A DNA stretch of 64,000 bases from positions 1,116,001-1,180,000 of the forward strand of contig CBDDJT010000003.1 in assembly GCA_965229765.1 (NCBI GenBank). Reading direction: 5' to 3'. Of this stretch, positions 31,856 through 40,699 are shown in pieces (the first letter of the stretch is position 1; each line of letters starts with the position of its first letter). The position numbers and the translations under genes were made by a program. Source of the DNA: ASV31 sp965229765. Lineage in GTDB: Bacteria; Pseudomonadota; Alphaproteobacteria; Rhodobacterales; Rhodobacteraceae. The notes below the pieces were generated by a model. The model saw nothing but the letters and a program-made list of their open reading frames with translations, did no database searches and had not been told where the DNA came from.

Positions 31856-33400
31856 TCAATCGGATTTGCGGGCCGCCCCGCCAAGGCGCCGCGCCAGCAG
31901 CCCCGCCAAAGCCGCCGCCAGCACCAGCAGAACAGGCAGGTCGCCCAGGCGCGCATAGACCGTGGGCGGCAGCGCCGCGGGCAGCGCCGCGTCCAGATGA
32001 CCGGCCTGCCCCAGCGGCAGCGATGCCACGATCTGCCCGCGCGCATCGATCACCGCGCTGACCCCGGTGTTGGCCACCCGGACAAGGGGCAGGCCCTGCT
32101 CCACCGCCCGAAGGCGCGCCTGTGCCAGGTGCTGGTAGGGTCCCGACAGCGTGCCGAACCACGCATCGTTGGTGATCTGAAGGATCCAGTCCGCCCGCCC
32201 CGGCGCCGCGCGCAGGTCCTGCGGAAAGATCGCCTCGTAGCAGATCAGCGGAAGCGCCCGGCCCAGCCCGGCACCCGGCTCCAGCAGCGCCGCGCCGGAT
32301 CCGGGGCTGTAGCCATAGCCCTCCTGCGCGGTGAAGGCCCGCAGCCCCAGCGTGCGCATCAGCCCCGGCAGGGGCATGTATTCCCCGAAGGGCACCAGGT
32401 GATGCTTGTCATAGATGTCCTCGACGGTGCCGCCCGCCCCCACGCGCACCATGCTGTTGTAGGCCCGCACGCCCTCGGTCCGCTGGATGCCCAGGATCAC
32501 GGGACCGCCCGACGCGGCCGCCGCCACCCGCTCCAGCGCCGGCGCGGCAGAGTTCAGCAGATAGGGCACCGCCGTTTCGGGCCAGATCACCAGCGCCGGC
32601 GCCCCCAGTTCGCCCGGGCCGGCGGCCGTCAGCTCCAGCTGCCGGGCAAAGAACACCGGCGCCCAGTCAGGGTTCCACTTCAGGTGCTGCGGCGCGTTGG
32701 GCTGCACCAGCCGCAATACCGGCCTGTCGCCCTCCGCCGGCAGCGGCTGCGCGCCCAGCCACGCACCCAGCCCGTAGGCCGCCGCAAAAGGCAGCAGCGC
32801 CGCGGCCGCGCGCCCCGGCCGCGACATCAGCGGCACCAGCACGCCCGGCGCCAGCGCCGTCAGAAGCGTCAGTCCGATCGGCCCCGCCAGCGCGCCAAGA
32901 TGCATCGGCGCCCAGCCCGCCCAGACATGGCCCGCCAGCGCCCAGGGAAAGCCCGTCATGACGTAGGACCGCGCCGCCTCGGCCGCCGTCAGCGCCACCG
33001 CCCAGGCCAGGCCGCGCCACAGCCCGCCGCGCGGCACCAGCCAGGCCGCCACGCCCCAGGCCGCCGCCCAGAAAAGCGCCAGCCCACCCGCCATGCCCGC
33101 CAGCGCAAACGGCGCCATCCAGCCATGCCGGGTGGCATCCACGAAAAAGGGTTCGACGATCCAGAACAGGGTGGCGGCGAAATACCCGGTGCCCGTAGCC
33201 CATCCCAGCGCCGCCGCGCGCCCGGGTGTCTGCGCCCGCAACAGGATCGACACGGCCAGGCCAAGCGCCGCCAGCGTCGCCCAGGGCAGCGACACCGGCG
33301 CCTGCCCCAGCCCGGCCAGCGCGCCGACCGCGCCCAGCGCCAGCATCCGCAGCCAGAGCGCCCCGCGCGGCAGGGCCTCGGGCCGCCCCATGTCAGGCAT
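31856..33400 (-). CDS. lnt: Apolipoprotein N-acyltransferase
   Basis: Lnt adds the third acyl chain to bacterial lipoproteins in the inner membrane. The 514-residue protein has about six N-terminal membrane segments and a periplasmic nitrilase domain with the triad Glu (VIWPETAVP), Lys (YDKHHLVPFGE) and Cys (LICYEAIFP). A final membrane segment precedes the basic end. It overlaps corC by 8 nt at its start and precedes metK, as in other alphaproteobacteria; the XRE-type gene often found between lnt and metK is absent. Confidence 0.96.
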   Translation of the reverse strand: MPDMGRPEALPRGALWLRMLALGAVGALAGLGQAPVSLPWATLAALGLAVSILLRAQTPGRAAALGWATGTGYFAATLFWIVEPFFVDATRHGWMAPFALAGMAGGLALFWAAAWGVAAWLVPRGGLWRGLAWAVALTAAEAARSYVMTGFPWALAGHVWAGWAPMHLGALAGPIGLTLLTALAPGVLVPLMSRPGRAAAALLPFAAAYGLGAWLGAQPLPAEGDRPVLRLVQPNAPQHLKWNPDWAPVFFARQLELTAAGPGELGAPALVIWPETAVPYLLNSAAPALERVAAAASGGPVILGIQRTEGVRAYNSMVRVGAGGTVEDIYDKHHLVPFGEYMPLPGLMRTLGLRAFTAQEGYGYSPGSGAALLEPGAGLGRALPLICYEAIFPQDLRAAPGRADWILQITNDAWFGTLSGPYQHLAQARLRAVEQGLPLVRVANTGVSAVIDARGQIVASLPLGQAGHLDAALPAALPPTVYARLGDLPVLLVLAAALAGLLARRLGGAARKSD

Positions 33401-34280
33401 CGCGGGGGCCCGTCAGCCGGACCCGCAAACGCTTGATCCGGCGCGGATCCGCGTCCACCACCTCGATTTCCGCACCTGCGGGATGCGGGATCACCTCGCC
33501 GCGCGCGGGCACCCGACCGATCAGGACAAAGACCAGCCCGCCCAGCGTGTCGATCTCTTCCTCGTCCTCGCCCAGTGCCAGCTTCAGCCCCACCTCGGCC
33601 TCGAACTCTTCCAGGTCGGTGCGCGCGTTCGCCAGGTAGCAGCCGGGTTTCTCAAGCACCCAGTCCGCCCCGTCGTCGATGTCGTGCTCGTCCGCGATCT
33701 CGCCGATGACCTGCTCGATCAGATCCTCGATCGTCACCAGCCCGTCGACCCCGCCGTATTCGTCGATCACCAGCGCCATGTGCGTGCGCTGGGTCTGCAT
33801 CTTCTGAAGCAGCACCCCGATCGGCATCGACGGGGGCGCAAACAGCATCGGCCGCAGCATCTTGCGCAGGTTGAACCGCCCGCCCTCGCCGAACCCGTGC
33901 GTCAGCGCGAAATCCTTCAGGTGGATCATCCCGATGGGTGTATCCAGCGTGCCCTGGTAGACGGGCAGGCGCGACAGCCCGCTGTCGCGGAACACCTGCA
34001 CCAGGTCGTCCTTTCGGATGTCCACCGCCACCGACACGATCTCGGCCTTGGGGATCGCGACATCCTCAACCCGCATCCGGCGCAGGTTCAGCAATCCCGG
34101 CACCCCGGGATCATAGGACTTGCCGTTCGACGCGTGGAATTCCGCCGTGTGGTCCGTCTCGCCGGACTCTTGCTGCCCGAATCCGCCGAAGAGCCGGGCC
34201 AGAAGCCCGGGCCTCGGCGCCATTTCCGGATCCTGCGCGCCCTGCGCTGCGCTAGAAGATCCGTCTGCCTGTTCGCCCAT
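33393..34280 (-). CDS. corC: CorC/HlyC-type CBS-domain protein
   Basis: The 295-residue soluble protein has two CBS domains (about 70-195) with MRVEDVAIPKAEIVSV and THMALVIDEYGGVDGLVTIEDLIEQVIGEI. The C-terminal CorC_HlyC domain holds DTLGGLVFVLIGRVPARGE. Such proteins are linked to Mg2+/Co2+ efflux or membrane repair, but the molecular role is not settled. It lies in the phoH-ybeY-corC-lnt order and overlaps lnt by 8 nt. Confidence 0.93.
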   Translation of the reverse strand: MGEQADGSSSAAQGAQDPEMAPRPGLLARLFGGFGQQESGETDHTAEFHASNGKSYDPGVPGLLNLRRMRVEDVAIPKAEIVSVAVDIRKDDLVQVFRDSGLSRLPVYQGTLDTPIGMIHLKDFALTHGFGEGGRFNLRKMLRPMLFAPPSMPIGVLLQKMQTQRTHMALVIDEYGGVDGLVTIEDLIEQVIGEIADEHDIDDGADWVLEKPGCYLANARTDLEEFEAEVGLKLALGEDEEEIDTLGGLVFVLIGRVPARGEVIPHPAGAEIEVVDADPRRIKRLRVRLTGPRDA

Positions 34281-34312
34281 GTATCCGTTCCAGATGTCGC
34301 GCCTCGGGGACG

Positions 34313-34810
34313 CTAACCGCAATATGGGTCCGCAACCCCAAGGCTGGCAAGTATCTCGACCTCCAAACGCTCCATAAGCGACGCGTCTTCGTCGGTTTCG
34401 TGATCATATCCCAACAGGTGCAGCACCCCGTGCACCACCAGATGGGTCACATGCGCCTCCAGCGCCAGCCCCGCGGCCCCGGCCTCGCGCACGCATGTCT
34501 CCCAGGCGATGGCGATATCGCCCAGTTCCGGCTCGTCCGGGCGCGGCGGCGCGGGCACCCCGCCGGGTTCCCCGGGCGCGCGGTCCTCCGACGGCCATGA
34601 CAGCACGTTGGTGGGCGCCGCCTTGTCCCGAAAATCGCCGTTCAGCACCGCGATGCGCGCATCGTCGCAGCCCAGCAGGCTGACCTCAAGGCCCGCACCC
34701 GCCAGCCCCAGGTGCGCCAGCGCCGCGCGCGCCGCGCGCTCGGCCAGCGTCTCAAGCCCCGCCGCCGCCCAGCGCTCGTCCTCGATCACCGCGTCGACGA
34801 TCCCGCCCAT
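34313..34810 (-). CDS. ybeY: Endoribonuclease YbeY
   Basis: YbeY is a zinc RNase that matures the 3' end of 16S rRNA. The 165-residue protein has the H-x3-H-x5-H signature in VVHGVLHLLGYDHETDED and the conserved NGDFRDKAAPTNVLSWP. The start at 34810 is chosen because the family similarity begins there. The sequence just upstream is a dispersed intergenic element whose complement supplies AGAAGAAG as the only ribosome-site-like sequence. It sits between phoH and corC. Confidence 0.95.
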   Translation of the reverse strand: MGGIVDAVIEDERWAAAGLETLAERAARAALAHLGLAGAGLEVSLLGCDDARIAVLNGDFRDKAAPTNVLSWPSEDRAPGEPGGVPAPPRPDEPELGDIAIAWETCVREAGAAGLALEAHVTHLVVHGVLHLLGYDHETDEDASLMERLEVEILASLGVADPYCG

Positions 34811-34862
34811 CTTCTTCTGTTCCCAAATACTCTCGCCGAAGGCACGCGCCAACGGCGCGTTC
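34811..34862 (+). repeat. Dispersed intergenic element, copy 3
   Basis: The box CTTCTTCTGTTCCCAAATAC is followed by a hairpin of different sequence, ACGCGCC-AAC-GGCGCGT, so the stem is kept by paired changes. This copy forms the 5' leader of ybeY on the minus strand. Confidence 0.88.
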
Positions 34863-34890
34863 CCGCCGGCCCGCCCGTGCCGGCAATCCC

Positions 34891-35907
34891 TCAGCCGGGC
34901 CCGGCGTCGCTGTCATACGCCTCGATGATGCGCGCCACCAGCGGGTGGCGCACCACGTCCTTGGCGGTGAAATAGCTGAACGAGATACCCCTGACGTCCT
35001 TCAACAGCCGTTCCGCATCGGCCAGCCCCGACGGCACCCCCCGTGGCAGGTCCACCTGCGTCCGGTCGCCGGTGATGACCATCCGGCTGCCCTCGCCCAG
35101 CCGGGTCAGGAACATCTTCATCTGCATCGTCGTGGCGTTCTGCGCCTCGTCCAGCACCACGAACGCATTGGCCAGCGTCCGCCCCCGCATGAAGGCCAGC
35201 GGCGCGATCTCGATTCGCTTTTCCTCCATCAGCTTGGCCAGCTGCTTGCCCGGCAGGAAATCGTGCAGCGCGTCGTAGAGCGGCTGCATGAAGGGATCGA
35301 CCTTTTCCTTCATGTCGCCGGGCAGGAATCCCAGCCGTTCGCCGGCTTCCACCGCCGGGCGCGACAGGATGATCTTGTCCACATGCCCGCCGATGAACAT
35401 GGTCACGCCCACCGCGACGGCCAGATAGGTCTTGCCGGTGCCCGCCGGCCCGATGCCGAAGGCCATCTCGTTCTGGAACAGGTTGGCCACATAGGCCTTC
35501 TGCGCCTCGGTCCGCGGCTCGACCGTCTTCTTGCGTGTCTTGATCTCCAGCCGCCCGCCCTGGAACAGTTCCATCTGGTCGCCCTGCCGCGCGCCGGTTC
35601 CGTCGGCGGAACCGCCCATGCGCAGCGCGGCGTCGATCTCGCCCGCGTCGATGGGGCGTCCCTGCTCCAGCCTGTGGTATAGCGCCGACAACACCTCGGC
35701 GGTGCGCTTCTGCGCCTGCGGCTCGCCGTGGATCGCCAGAAGATTCCCCTTTCGGCGGATGTGCACCTCCAGCTTGTGCTCGATCTGGGCAAGGTTGCGG
35801 TCGAACTCTCCGCACAGGTCGATCAGCAATCGGTTGTCGGAAAACTCCAGCAGGATCTCGGGATCGTCGTCCGCCGCGGGGGGCGGGCTCAGCACGCTGA
35901 TGGCCAA
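34891..35907 (-). CDS. phoH: PhoH-family ATPase
   Basis: The 338-residue protein has an N-terminal KH-like region and a C-terminal PhoH P-loop ATPase: Walker A GIGPAGTGKTYLA, Walker B FVVLDEAQNAT, and GDRTQVDLPRG. PhoH proteins are RNA-linked ATPases found beside ybeY. No ATG fits; a TTG start at 35907 is inferred because GGAGAG lies 6-7 nt upstream and the length is then normal. An upstream in-frame ATG would add a long unrelated stretch. Confidence 0.93.
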   Translation of the reverse strand: MAISVLSPPPAADDDPEILLEFSDNRLLIDLCGEFDRNLAQIEHKLEVHIRRKGNLLAIHGEPQAQKRTAEVLSALYHRLEQGRPIDAGEIDAALRMGGSADGTGARQGDQMELFQGGRLEIKTRKKTVEPRTEAQKAYVANLFQNEMAFGIGPAGTGKTYLAVAVGVTMFIGGHVDKIILSRPAVEAGERLGFLPGDMKEKVDPFMQPLYDALHDFLPGKQLAKLMEEKRIEIAPLAFMRGRTLANAFVVLDEAQNATTMQMKMFLTRLGEGSRMVITGDRTQVDLPRGVPSGLADAERLLKDVRGISFSYFTAKDVVRHPLVARIIEAYDSDAGPG

Positions 35908-36002
35908 ATGGCTCTCCGTCCGCAAAAGGGCTTTCCCGGGATCGTGCCAAGGCGTTCGGCCGCGCGCAAGCGGGCTTCCGCGATTGTCACCGTCCCGAAA
36001 CA

Positions 36003-36034
36003 ATAAACGGCCGCAGGTTGGTGAACCTGCGGCC
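36003..36034 (-). terminator. Intrinsic terminator after the small lipoprotein gene
   Basis: An 11-bp perfect stem GGCCGCAGGTT / AACCTGCGGCC with loop GGTG is followed on the minus strand by GTTTATTG. It closes the unit holding the OmpA-like and lipoprotein genes. Confidence 0.85.
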
Positions 36035-36067
36035 GCGTGATCGCCTTGGACGCCAAGACGCGCCGGA

Positions 36068-36367
36068 TCAGATCGGGTCGGCGATGGGCGAGCCGGCCTT
36101 GTACGGCCCGATGGCCGTGTTCGGCGGCGCCACACCGGAACACACCGGCTTGCCGTATGGGTCAAGCCGCTGCGACAGGTAGCCCTCGGCCCCGTCGTCG
36201 ATGATCCAGTGATCGCAGCCGTTGGGATCGATCCATATCCCGGCCCGCAGCTGGCTCAGGTGCTTGGAATCGATGGCTCGGTCGACGGTCTTGTCCGTCT
36301 TGTTATCGACGCATCCCGCCAGTGCCGCAACGGCGGCCAGAAGCAGGAGTCCCTTGATCGGCTTCAT
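36068..36367 (-). CDS. Small lipoprotein sharing a module with the neighbouring OmpA-like protein
   Basis: The 99-residue precursor has a lipoprotein signal (KGLLLLAAVAALAGC, lipobox LAGC). The mature part contains GIWIDPNGCDHWIIDDGAEG and, later, GKPVCSG. A nearly identical layout (WVDPDGCEHWVMDDGWEG ... GIPVC) occurs in the upstream OmpA-like protein, so the two probably arose by duplication of one module. No function is known to me. Its start lies 14 nt after the stop of the upstream gene. Confidence 0.8.
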   Translation of the reverse strand: MKPIKGLLLLAAVAALAGCVDNKTDKTVDRAIDSKHLSQLRAGIWIDPNGCDHWIIDDGAEGYLSQRLDPYGKPVCSGVAPPNTAIGPYKAGSPIADPI

Positions 36368-36381
36368 GCGATGCCCCCCAG

Positions 36382-36936
36382 TTAACGAATACAAATGATC
36401 TCGACGCGGCGGTTCTGCTGCATCCCAGCCGCGGTGTGGTTCGAGGCGCGCGGCATCCGCTCGCCATAGCCGCGCACGTCCGCGATGCGCGCGCCGACAC
36501 CCTGTGCCACGGCGGCAACGGAATTCGCGCGGCGGATCGACAGGCGCATGTTGTACTCGTCGCTTGCGCGGCTGTCGGTGTGACCGGCGATGATATAGGA
36601 CGTCGCGCCGGCAGAACGGAAGAACTGTGCCAGCTGCGCCTTGGCATGGGCGCTCAGCGCGTAGCTGTTGGTGGCGAATAGCGCGTCCGAGTTCATCACC
36701 GCGCAGGTGTTGCCCCGGCGGCAGACCGGGATGCCCTGACGCGTCACGTGGGGGGTCATGTAACCTTCCCAGCCGTCGTCCATCACCCAGTGCTCGCAGC
36801 CATCCGGATCGACCCAGATCGTGGGGATATAGGATTCGCCGATCACCGTGCGCGAATCCTGCGCCGCCGCGGCACCGGCCAGCAGAACGCTCAGCCCCAG
36901 CGCCGCCAGTCCGGCACGTAAAATCGTCTTCATCAT
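36382..36936 (-). CDS. OmpA-family outer-membrane-associated protein
   Basis: The 184-residue protein has a signal peptide ending AAAAQ near residue 26. A conserved module follows (PTIWVDPDGCEHWVMDDGWE, then two more cysteines in PVCRRGNTC), and then an OmpA/MotB peptidoglycan-binding domain with IIAGHTDSRASDEYNMRLSIRRANSV and QNRRVEIIC. Such proteins anchor the envelope to peptidoglycan. The start could be 36936 or 36933 (tandem ATGs). The neighbouring small lipoprotein shares the same module. Confidence 0.87.
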   Translation of the reverse strand: MMKTILRAGLAALGLSVLLAGAAAAQDSRTVIGESYIPTIWVDPDGCEHWVMDDGWEGYMTPHVTRQGIPVCRRGNTCAVMNSDALFATNSYALSAHAKAQLAQFFRSAGATSYIIAGHTDSRASDEYNMRLSIRRANSVAAVAQGVGARIADVRGYGERMPRASNHTAAGMQQNRRVEIICIR

Positions 36937-37248
36937 CCTGATCACCGCTCTAAGCCCCTTGCCTTTACTTGCCGCTGCAAGTGGGTGCCGCATCTGCCTA
37001 TGCGCGATCACCCGACCACAATATCAATGCAACTCTAGCAAGTCCTATGGTCTTGTGAAGCCGTTATTACCATATCTGGAGGGCAAATCCGAACAGAAAT
37101 CGGCCGCGACTCGCCAATTGGCTGTGGATAAACTGTGGATAAGTCTTGGCGCGCCAAGCCGCCGACCGTCAGCCGCAGGATCGCTCCGGCCCGAGTCGGC
37201 ACAAGCAGGGGCGCAAGAGACCGAGTCGCCCGCGCCCGGGTCCAGGCG
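36937..37248. other. Intergenic region between miaB and the OmpA-like gene
   Basis: No gene is supported. An AT-richer part around 37010-37150 probably carries the promoter of the OmpA-like gene. No terminator with a clear T run was found for miaB. Confidence 0.35.
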
Positions 37249-38577
37249 CTACAGGTCCGCCAGAACACCGCCCAGAGAGTTGGGTGCGCTCTCGACTATG
37301 CGCACGTCCCGGATATCTCCGGGCGCCAGTCCCTCGGCCGTCACATGGACCGCGTGCAGATAGGGCGACTTGCCCACCATCTGCCCCGCCAGCCGTCCGG
37401 GCTTTTCGAACAGCACCGGCACCACGCGCCCGACCATCGCGTCCTGGATGGCGTGCTGCTGCTCTGTCAGCAATGCCTGCAACCGCGACAGCCGGTTCGA
37501 CTTGACGTCCTCGGCCACCTCGGCGCGTTCGGCGGCGGGCGTGCCGGGACGGGCGGAATACTTGAACGAATAGCACTGGCCGTATCCGACGGCCCGCACC
37601 AGCGACAGCGTGTCCTCGAAATCGGCCTCGGTCTCGCCGGGAAAGCCCACGATGAAATCGCCGGACATCAGGATGTCGGGCCGCGCCGCGCGAATCCGCT
37701 CGATCAGCCGCAGGTAGCTTGCCGCGTCATGCTTGCGGTTCATCGCCTTCAGGATCCGGTCCGACCCGGACTGCACGGGCAGGTGCAGATAAGGCATGAG
37801 CTGCGCCACCTCGCCATGTGCCGCGATCAGGTCGTCGGTCATGTCGTTGGGGTGACTGGTCGTATAGCGGATGCGTTCCAGCCCCCCGATCCCGGCCAGC
37901 GCCCGGATCAGCCCCGCCAGTGTCCAGGCGCCGCCGTCCGGCCCCGCGCCGTGATAGGCATTCACGTTCTGCCCCAGCAGGGTGATCTCGCGCACCCCCC
38001 GCGCCACCAGTTCGCGCGCCTCGTCCAGAACGCGCGCGGCCGGTCGGCTGACCTCGGCGCCCCGCGTGTAGGGCACGACGCAAAAGGCACAGAACTTGTC
38101 GCAGCCTTCCTGCACGGTCAGAAACGCCGTTGGCCCGCGCGCGGCCTTTGGCCGCCCGGCAAGCCGCTCGAACTTGTCTTCCTCGGGGAAATCGGTGTCG
38201 AGCGCGGTCTGCCCCGCGTCCAGCCGCGCCGCCATGTCCGGCAGCCGGTGATAGGCCTGCGGCCCGACCACAAGATCCACCATCGGCTGGCGGCGCAGGA
38301 TCTCCTCGCCCTCGGCCTGCGCGACGCAGCCCGCCACGCCGATCTTCAGGTCCGGCTTCGCCGCCTTCAGCCCCTTCAGCCTCCCAAGCTCAGAATAGAC
38401 CTTCTCGGCGGCCTTCTCGCGGATGTGGCAGGTGTTCAGCAGGATCATGTCGGCATCGTCGGCCCGGTCCGTCTGCACGTACCCCGACCCGCCCAGCGCC
38501 TCGGCCATGCGTTCGCTGTCATAGACATTCATCTGACAGCCATAAGTCTTGATGTATAGCTTGCGTGTCCCAGCCAT
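37249..38577 (-). CDS. miaB: tRNA-2-methylthio-N6-dimethylallyladenosine synthase
   Basis: MiaB adds the methylthio group to i6A37 of tRNA. In the 442-residue protein the N-terminal domain holds three cluster cysteines (YGCQMN, NTCHIRE, GVAGCVAQ). The radical-SAM CxxxCxxC is in QEGCDKFCAFCVVPYTRG, and the C-terminal TRAM domain follows about residue 375. It heads the conserved miaB-phoH-ybeY-corC-lnt-metK order, here with two envelope genes inserted after it. Confidence 0.97.
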   Translation of the reverse strand: MAGTRKLYIKTYGCQMNVYDSERMAEALGGSGYVQTDRADDADMILLNTCHIREKAAEKVYSELGRLKGLKAAKPDLKIGVAGCVAQAEGEEILRRQPMVDLVVGPQAYHRLPDMAARLDAGQTALDTDFPEEDKFERLAGRPKAARGPTAFLTVQEGCDKFCAFCVVPYTRGAEVSRPAARVLDEARELVARGVREITLLGQNVNAYHGAGPDGGAWTLAGLIRALAGIGGLERIRYTTSHPNDMTDDLIAAHGEVAQLMPYLHLPVQSGSDRILKAMNRKHDAASYLRLIERIRAARPDILMSGDFIVGFPGETEADFEDTLSLVRAVGYGQCYSFKYSARPGTPAAERAEVAEDVKSNRLSRLQALLTEQQHAIQDAMVGRVVPVLFEKPGRLAGQMVGKSPYLHAVHVTAEGLAPGDIRDVRIVESAPNSLGGVLADL

Positions 38578-38694
38578 GGCGCGCCTCTCGATCCGCGCGC
38601 TGGACTACACCACGCCCACGCGCCCCGCAACGCTTGAAACCCGGGCCGCTTTCGTGGGATTCTCGGACCGAGCAGACAGAACAAGGCCCCGAAG

Positions 38695-39558
38695 ATGCGC
38701 CACCCCGATCTCGCCACCTTCCTGTCGAACCGCAAGGGCGCCCTCTCGAAGGGCCCCGTTGCGATGATCTTCGCAGAGGATCTCGTGGAAATCGACACCA
38801 CCATATCCCACCATCAGGACCGCGGCTTTGCCGACGTCCTGCTGTTCGCCCCGCCGGAACTGTCGCTGTCCAGGCTGGTCGAAGAGGACGTTCACCGCAT
38901 CGACTTCAACGCGCTCGAACCCGGCGCCGTGCCCGCCGCCATCAATCAGGTGATCGAGGCCGCGCCGGGCCTCTGGATGTACTACTGCTTCAACGCCGAA
39001 TACCTGTTCTATCCCTTCTGCGAGACGCGCAGCGTGGCAGAGATGCTGGCCTTCCACACCGAAGAACGCCGCGACGCGATGCTGAGCTATGTCATCGACC
39101 TCTACGCCGCCGACCTGTGGCGCCACCCCAACGCCGTGGCGCTAAAGGATGCCCAGCTCGACCGGTCGGGCTATTACGCACAGGCGCGCGTCAACGATGC
39201 GGGAAAGATCATGGAACGCCAGCTCGACTTCCACGGGGGCCTGCGCTGGCGTTTCGAGGAACATATCCCGAAGGACCGCCGCAAGATCGACCGCATCGGC
39301 ATCTTCCGCGCCGCGCCGGGGCTGCGGCTGCGCCCTGACCACACCTTCTCTGACGAGGAATACAATACCTACGCCTGCCCGTGGCACAACAACCTGACGG
39401 CGGCGATCTGTTCGTTCCGCACCGCCAAGGCGCTAAAGCTCAACCCCGGCTCGACCTTCGACGTGCAAAGCTTCCGCTGGCACAATTCAGTCGATTTCAG
39501 CTGGTCGTCGCAGCAACTGATGGATCTTGGCCTGATGGAACCGGGCCAGTGGTTCTAG
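38695..39558 (+). CDS. Conserved hypothetical, possibly glycosyltransferase-2-like
   Basis: The 287-residue protein begins MRHPDLATFLSNRKGALSKG followed by VAMIFAEDLVEIDTTISHH and FADVLLFAPPELSL. This resembles the first Rossmann strands of family 2 (or DUF23-like) glycosyltransferases, in which a nucleotide-sugar site is followed by an acidic motif. The expected DxD is not obvious (YCFNAEYLFYPF occupies that place), so the assignment is weak. No signal peptide is seen. It lies between miaB and irr and may be conserved there in relatives. Confidence 0.55.
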   Translation: MRHPDLATFLSNRKGALSKGPVAMIFAEDLVEIDTTISHHQDRGFADVLLFAPPELSLSRLVEEDVHRIDFNALEPGAVPAAINQVIEAAPGLWMYYCFNAEYLFYPFCETRSVAEMLAFHTEERRDAMLSYVIDLYAADLWRHPNAVALKDAQLDRSGYYAQARVNDAGKIMERQLDFHGGLRWRFEEHIPKDRRKIDRIGIFRAAPGLRLRPDHTFSDEEYNTYACPWHNNLTAAICSFRTAKALKLNPGSTFDVQSFRWHNSVDFSWSSQQLMDLGLMEPGQWF

Positions 39559-39586
39559 CGCTGCCCGCGCCGGGCGACACCGCCCG

Positions 39587-40027
39587 CTAGCGTGTGCGCC
39601 GCAGGCGGATCACCACGTCCACCTTGCTGATCTCCGCGCCGTCGGGCGCCGCGGGCAGCCGCGCGATTTCCAGCTGGTCGGCCGGCGCATCGGTCAGGCG
39701 CCCCTCGTCTTCCCAGAAGAAATGCGGATGATCTTCGGTGCAGGTGTCGAAGTAGGACTTGTTCGTGTCCACCGTGACCTCCTGCATGAGCCCCGCCTCG
39801 CAGAACGCCCGAAGGGTGTTGTAGACGGTCGCCAGCGACACACGCTCGCCCGACGCCATCGAGGCGGCATAAAGACTTTCCGCCGTCACGTGCCGGTCCT
39901 CGCCATCGCCCACGAGAAGCGCGGCCAGCGCCACGCGCTGCCGCGTCGGCCGCAGGCCGCCGCGTGCCAGCCATTCGGTCCCGCGCATGTTGCGGGGATC
40001 ATGGGATGTGTCGGTACAGTCTCGCAT
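39587..40027 (-). CDS. irr: Fur-family iron response regulator Irr
   Basis: The 146-residue Fur-family protein has the winged helix GLRPTRQRVALAALL and RVSLATVYNTLRAFCEAGL. A metal/heme region follows (DTNKSYFDTCTEDHPHFFWEDE), where the His-rich HPHF segment is typical of Irr. Irr represses or activates iron-dependent genes according to heme status in alphaproteobacteria. It is divergent from fabA, the arrangement known in Rhodobacteraceae. An inverted repeat at 40056-40071 lies in the shared promoter region. Confidence 0.88.
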   Translation of the reverse strand: MRDCTDTSHDPRNMRGTEWLARGGLRPTRQRVALAALLVGDGEDRHVTAESLYAASMASGERVSLATVYNTLRAFCEAGLMQEVTVDTNKSYFDTCTEDHPHFFWEDEGRLTDAPADQLEIARLPAAPDGAEISKVDVVIRLRRTR

Positions 40028-40163
40028 GGAGGGGATAATAGGGTCCTGTGCGGCAGGTTTCAAATGAAACCGCACTGGCCCGCCGCCCGTCGCGGCTTGC
40101 CAGCCGCCAAACACGGGTGATAGAGGGGTCGAACGCGCTGACGGCAAGGAAGGACCCAGCCAA
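40028..40163. promoter_or_regulatory. Divergent irr-fabA promoter region
   Basis: The inverted repeat GGTTTC-AAAT-GAAACC lies at 40056-40071, about 30 nt upstream of the irr start, with further pairing of GCGG and CCGC around it. It does not match the rhizobial ICE motif I remember, but it could be an operator for Irr or a fatty-acid regulator. The fabA start has AAGGAAGGA about 10-18 nt upstream. Confidence 0.4.
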
Positions 40164-40676
40164 ATGGCAGAGTTTCCGACGAGTTTCGACAAGGACGATC
40201 TTCTGAGATGCGCCCGTGGCGAACTCTTCGGCCCCGGCAACGCCCAGCTGCCCGAACCGCCAATGCTGATGATGGATCGCATCACCGATGTCAGCGGCGA
40301 CGGAGGAGAGCATGGCAAGGGGCATGTCCGCGCCGAACTCGACATCGTGGCGGACCTCTGGTTCTTCCCCTGCCACTTCCCGGGCAATCCGGTGATGCCC
40401 GGCTGTCTCATGCTCGACGGGCTGTGGCAGCTGACGGGCTTCAACCTTGGCTGGCGCGGCTGGCAGGGGCAGGGATTCGCGCTTGGCGCCGGAGAGGTGA
40501 AGCTCTCGGGCATGATCCGTCCGGACCGCAAGCTCGTCACCTACCACGTCGACTTCACCCGCGTCATCGACCGCCGGCTCAAGATGGGCGTCGCCAATGG
40601 CCGGGTCGAGGCAGACGGCGAAACCGTTTGCGAAGTCAAGGACATGAAGGTCGGCCTCTCGGCCGCCACGACCTGA
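40164..40676 (+). CDS. fabA: 3-hydroxydecanoyl-ACP dehydratase/isomerase
   Basis: FabA introduces the double bond of unsaturated fatty acids. The 170-residue hot-dog protein has His71 and Asp85 in FFPCHFPGNPVMPGCLMLDGLWQL, matching E. coli His70/Asp84. Its position directly before fabB and fabI gives a full anaerobic unsaturated-fatty-acid module. Confidence 0.97.
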   Translation: MAEFPTSFDKDDLLRCARGELFGPGNAQLPEPPMLMMDRITDVSGDGGEHGKGHVRAELDIVADLWFFPCHFPGNPVMPGCLMLDGLWQLTGFNLGWRGWQGQGFALGAGEVKLSGMIRPDRKLVTYHVDFTRVIDRRLKMGVANGRVEADGETVCEVKDMKVGLSAATT

Positions 40677-40699
40677 TACCACGACAGGGAGAGCAAGAC

